From positions 62,001 to 126,000 of the forward strand of contig NZ_LXYE02000038.1 of assembly GCF_001659685.2 (NCBI RefSeq): DNA of 64,000 nt, written 5' to 3'. The translations under genes were made by a program, and so were the position numbers. Source of the DNA: Labilibacter marinus (lineage in GTDB: Bacteria; Bacteroidota; Bacteroidia; Bacteroidales; Marinilabiliaceae). The first letter of the stretch is position 1; each line of letters starts with the position of its first letter. Under the pieces are notes generated by a model. It made no database searches, was not told the DNA's origin, and worked only from the letters and a program-made list of their open reading frames with translations. Positions 63,108 to 64,000 of the stretch are shown here, piece by piece.

Positions 63108-64000
63108 TTAATCGAAAGTTCGTTTTTTAAACCACGATTCTACCATCGACATACTGACGCTAATACCGTAGTAATTTTCTGTAATCAACGCATTGTTATT
63201 GGTTCCTCGACTACCATAATTAAAGCTCACGTTTAAGTACGAGCTTTGACCTCGCAAAGGTATTCCTACCCCAGCAGTGATGCCTCTATCCATAATGGTT
63301 TTTCCTTTTACTTGAATGTACGAATCCTCATAATATCCGCCTAAGCGCCATAAGTAGGGGTTTAACTTGCGACTTTTTCTTCTTCTATATTCCACTCCTC
63401 CATTGAATTTATGGCTGTCCTTATATTCGGCTATAGGGCTGCTATAATTTATATTACTCCAACTCTGATAGCGATAATCTAAAGCTATTTTAATGCCATG
63501 ATTATTCATCCAAGCTACGCCTCCTCCTAGGTTGGCGGGAATTTTATAATCATCCTCCTCCATTTCTTCAATAATACCAGCCCCACTGCTACTGGATGTT
63601 TGTACTTCGCGCTCGGTATTGAAATTTACAGCAGGGTTATATGTTGCCCCAAATAGCAAATTGCTCTTTTTAAGCGGAAGCTTATATTGGATACCAGCAC
63701 CAACAGTCATTTGCTGCAAAAAGTCGCCGTAATCTACCGTTAAATCACCACCAATGACCGATGAAGAATAGCTTTCTTGTTTATTTAATTTTCCGAATAC
63801 ATAGGATAACGTTAAACCCAAGGATAGATTGCTATTTACCGCGTAAGCATTGGACACCGACACCTCACTTAACCCACCGCTTCCTTCATAATTCTTATCT
63901 ATAAGCGTTGTAGAACCATCAATATAAGTCTCTGAGTTTATTTTATAAGCCAACGACGAAAACTGCGACACATTAAATGAGGTCACCCATTTTTCTCCTG
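63108..64000 (-). CDS. Outer-membrane beta-barrel transport protein, C-terminal part
   Basis: The frame is open to the window edge (reads GEKWVTSFNVSQFSS there), so the start is missing. About 297 residues remain, composed of beta strands with many aromatic residues: AYAVNSNLSLGLTLSYVFGK, MTVGAGIQYKLPLKK, NLLFGATYNPAVNFNT, IKIALDYRYQSWSNI, FNGGVEYRRRK, GITAGVGIPLRG, SYLNVSFNYGSRG, ENYYGISVSMSMVESWF. The layout fits FadL/OmpP1-type Bacteroidota barrels, which move hydrophobic molecules. An acidic loop (EEMEEDDYK) would sit outside. The minus-strand neighbour is beyond the window. Confidence 0.75.
   Translation of the reverse strand, partial: GEKWVTSFNVSQFSSLAYKINSETYIDGSTTLIDKNYEGSGGLSEVSVSNAYAVNSNLSLGLTLSYVFGKLNKQESYSSSVIGGDLTVDYGDFLQQMTVGAGIQYKLPLKKSNLLFGATYNPAVNFNTEREVQTSSSSGAGIIEEMEEDDYKIPANLGGGVAWMNNHGIKIALDYRYQSWSNINYSSPIAEYKDSHKFNGGVEYRRRKSRKLNPYLWRLGGYYEDSYIQVKGKTIMDRGITAGVGIPLRGQSSYLNVSFNYGSRGTNNNALITENYYGISVSMSMVESWFKKRTFD

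Overview
The window reads as chromosome of a marine-type, AT-rich Bacteroidota, probably Marinilabiliales-like (placement inferred, not tested). Supporting signs are a SusC/SusD pair, a one-protein hybrid sensor with propeller, kinase, receiver and AraC domains, a type IX secretion sorting domain, Bacteroidota-style TAnnTTTG promoter elements, and start codons with little Shine-Dalgarno. No CRISPR array, IS element, prophage, rRNA or tRNA was seen.

Housekeeping, 1-29.4 kb: partial gyrA, clpC, a TPR protein, then a threonine operon on the minus strand (leader peptide, thrA, an ApgM-type putative homoserine kinase, thrC). The operon is preceded by a 22-residue Thr/Ile-rich leader ORF and two mutually exclusive RNA hairpins, which together look like a translation-coupled attenuator. 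Then come envelope and stress proteins, an MFS transporter, an MBL hydrolase, a two-gene secreted unit (a beta-propeller enzyme resembling lambda-carrageenase plus a CBM-like T9SS cargo), an ATP-pyrophosphatase, a large propeller sensor that ends in a chemoreceptor signalling domain instead of a kinase, alanine dehydrogenase and two hypotheticals.

Carbohydrate region, 29.5-58 kb: a GH1 enzyme lies tail to tail with a LacI regulator. The LacI gene is divergent from a plus-strand operon of SSS sugar symporter, FAD oxidoreductase, GH2, FGly sulfatase and a second GH2 carrying a golvesin-like insert. Two perfect 22-bp palindromes, 30 bp apart, lie between lacI and the operon. The minus strand carries a hybrid two-component regulator, SusD, SusC, two DUF1080 proteins and a ThuA-like protein. 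I read this as a locus for a sulfated beta-galactoside-type glycan, with oxidised (3-keto) sugar chemistry as a hypothesis. Between the two halves is a 1.4-kb scar with decayed genes, one DUF4249-like.

Tail, 58-64 kb: an exported nickel superoxide dismutase, a ferredoxin-like gene broken by several frameshifts, a small membrane protein and an ECF sigma factor, then msrA, rarA, a 21-bp tandem repeat and a truncated outer-membrane barrel gene at the window edge.
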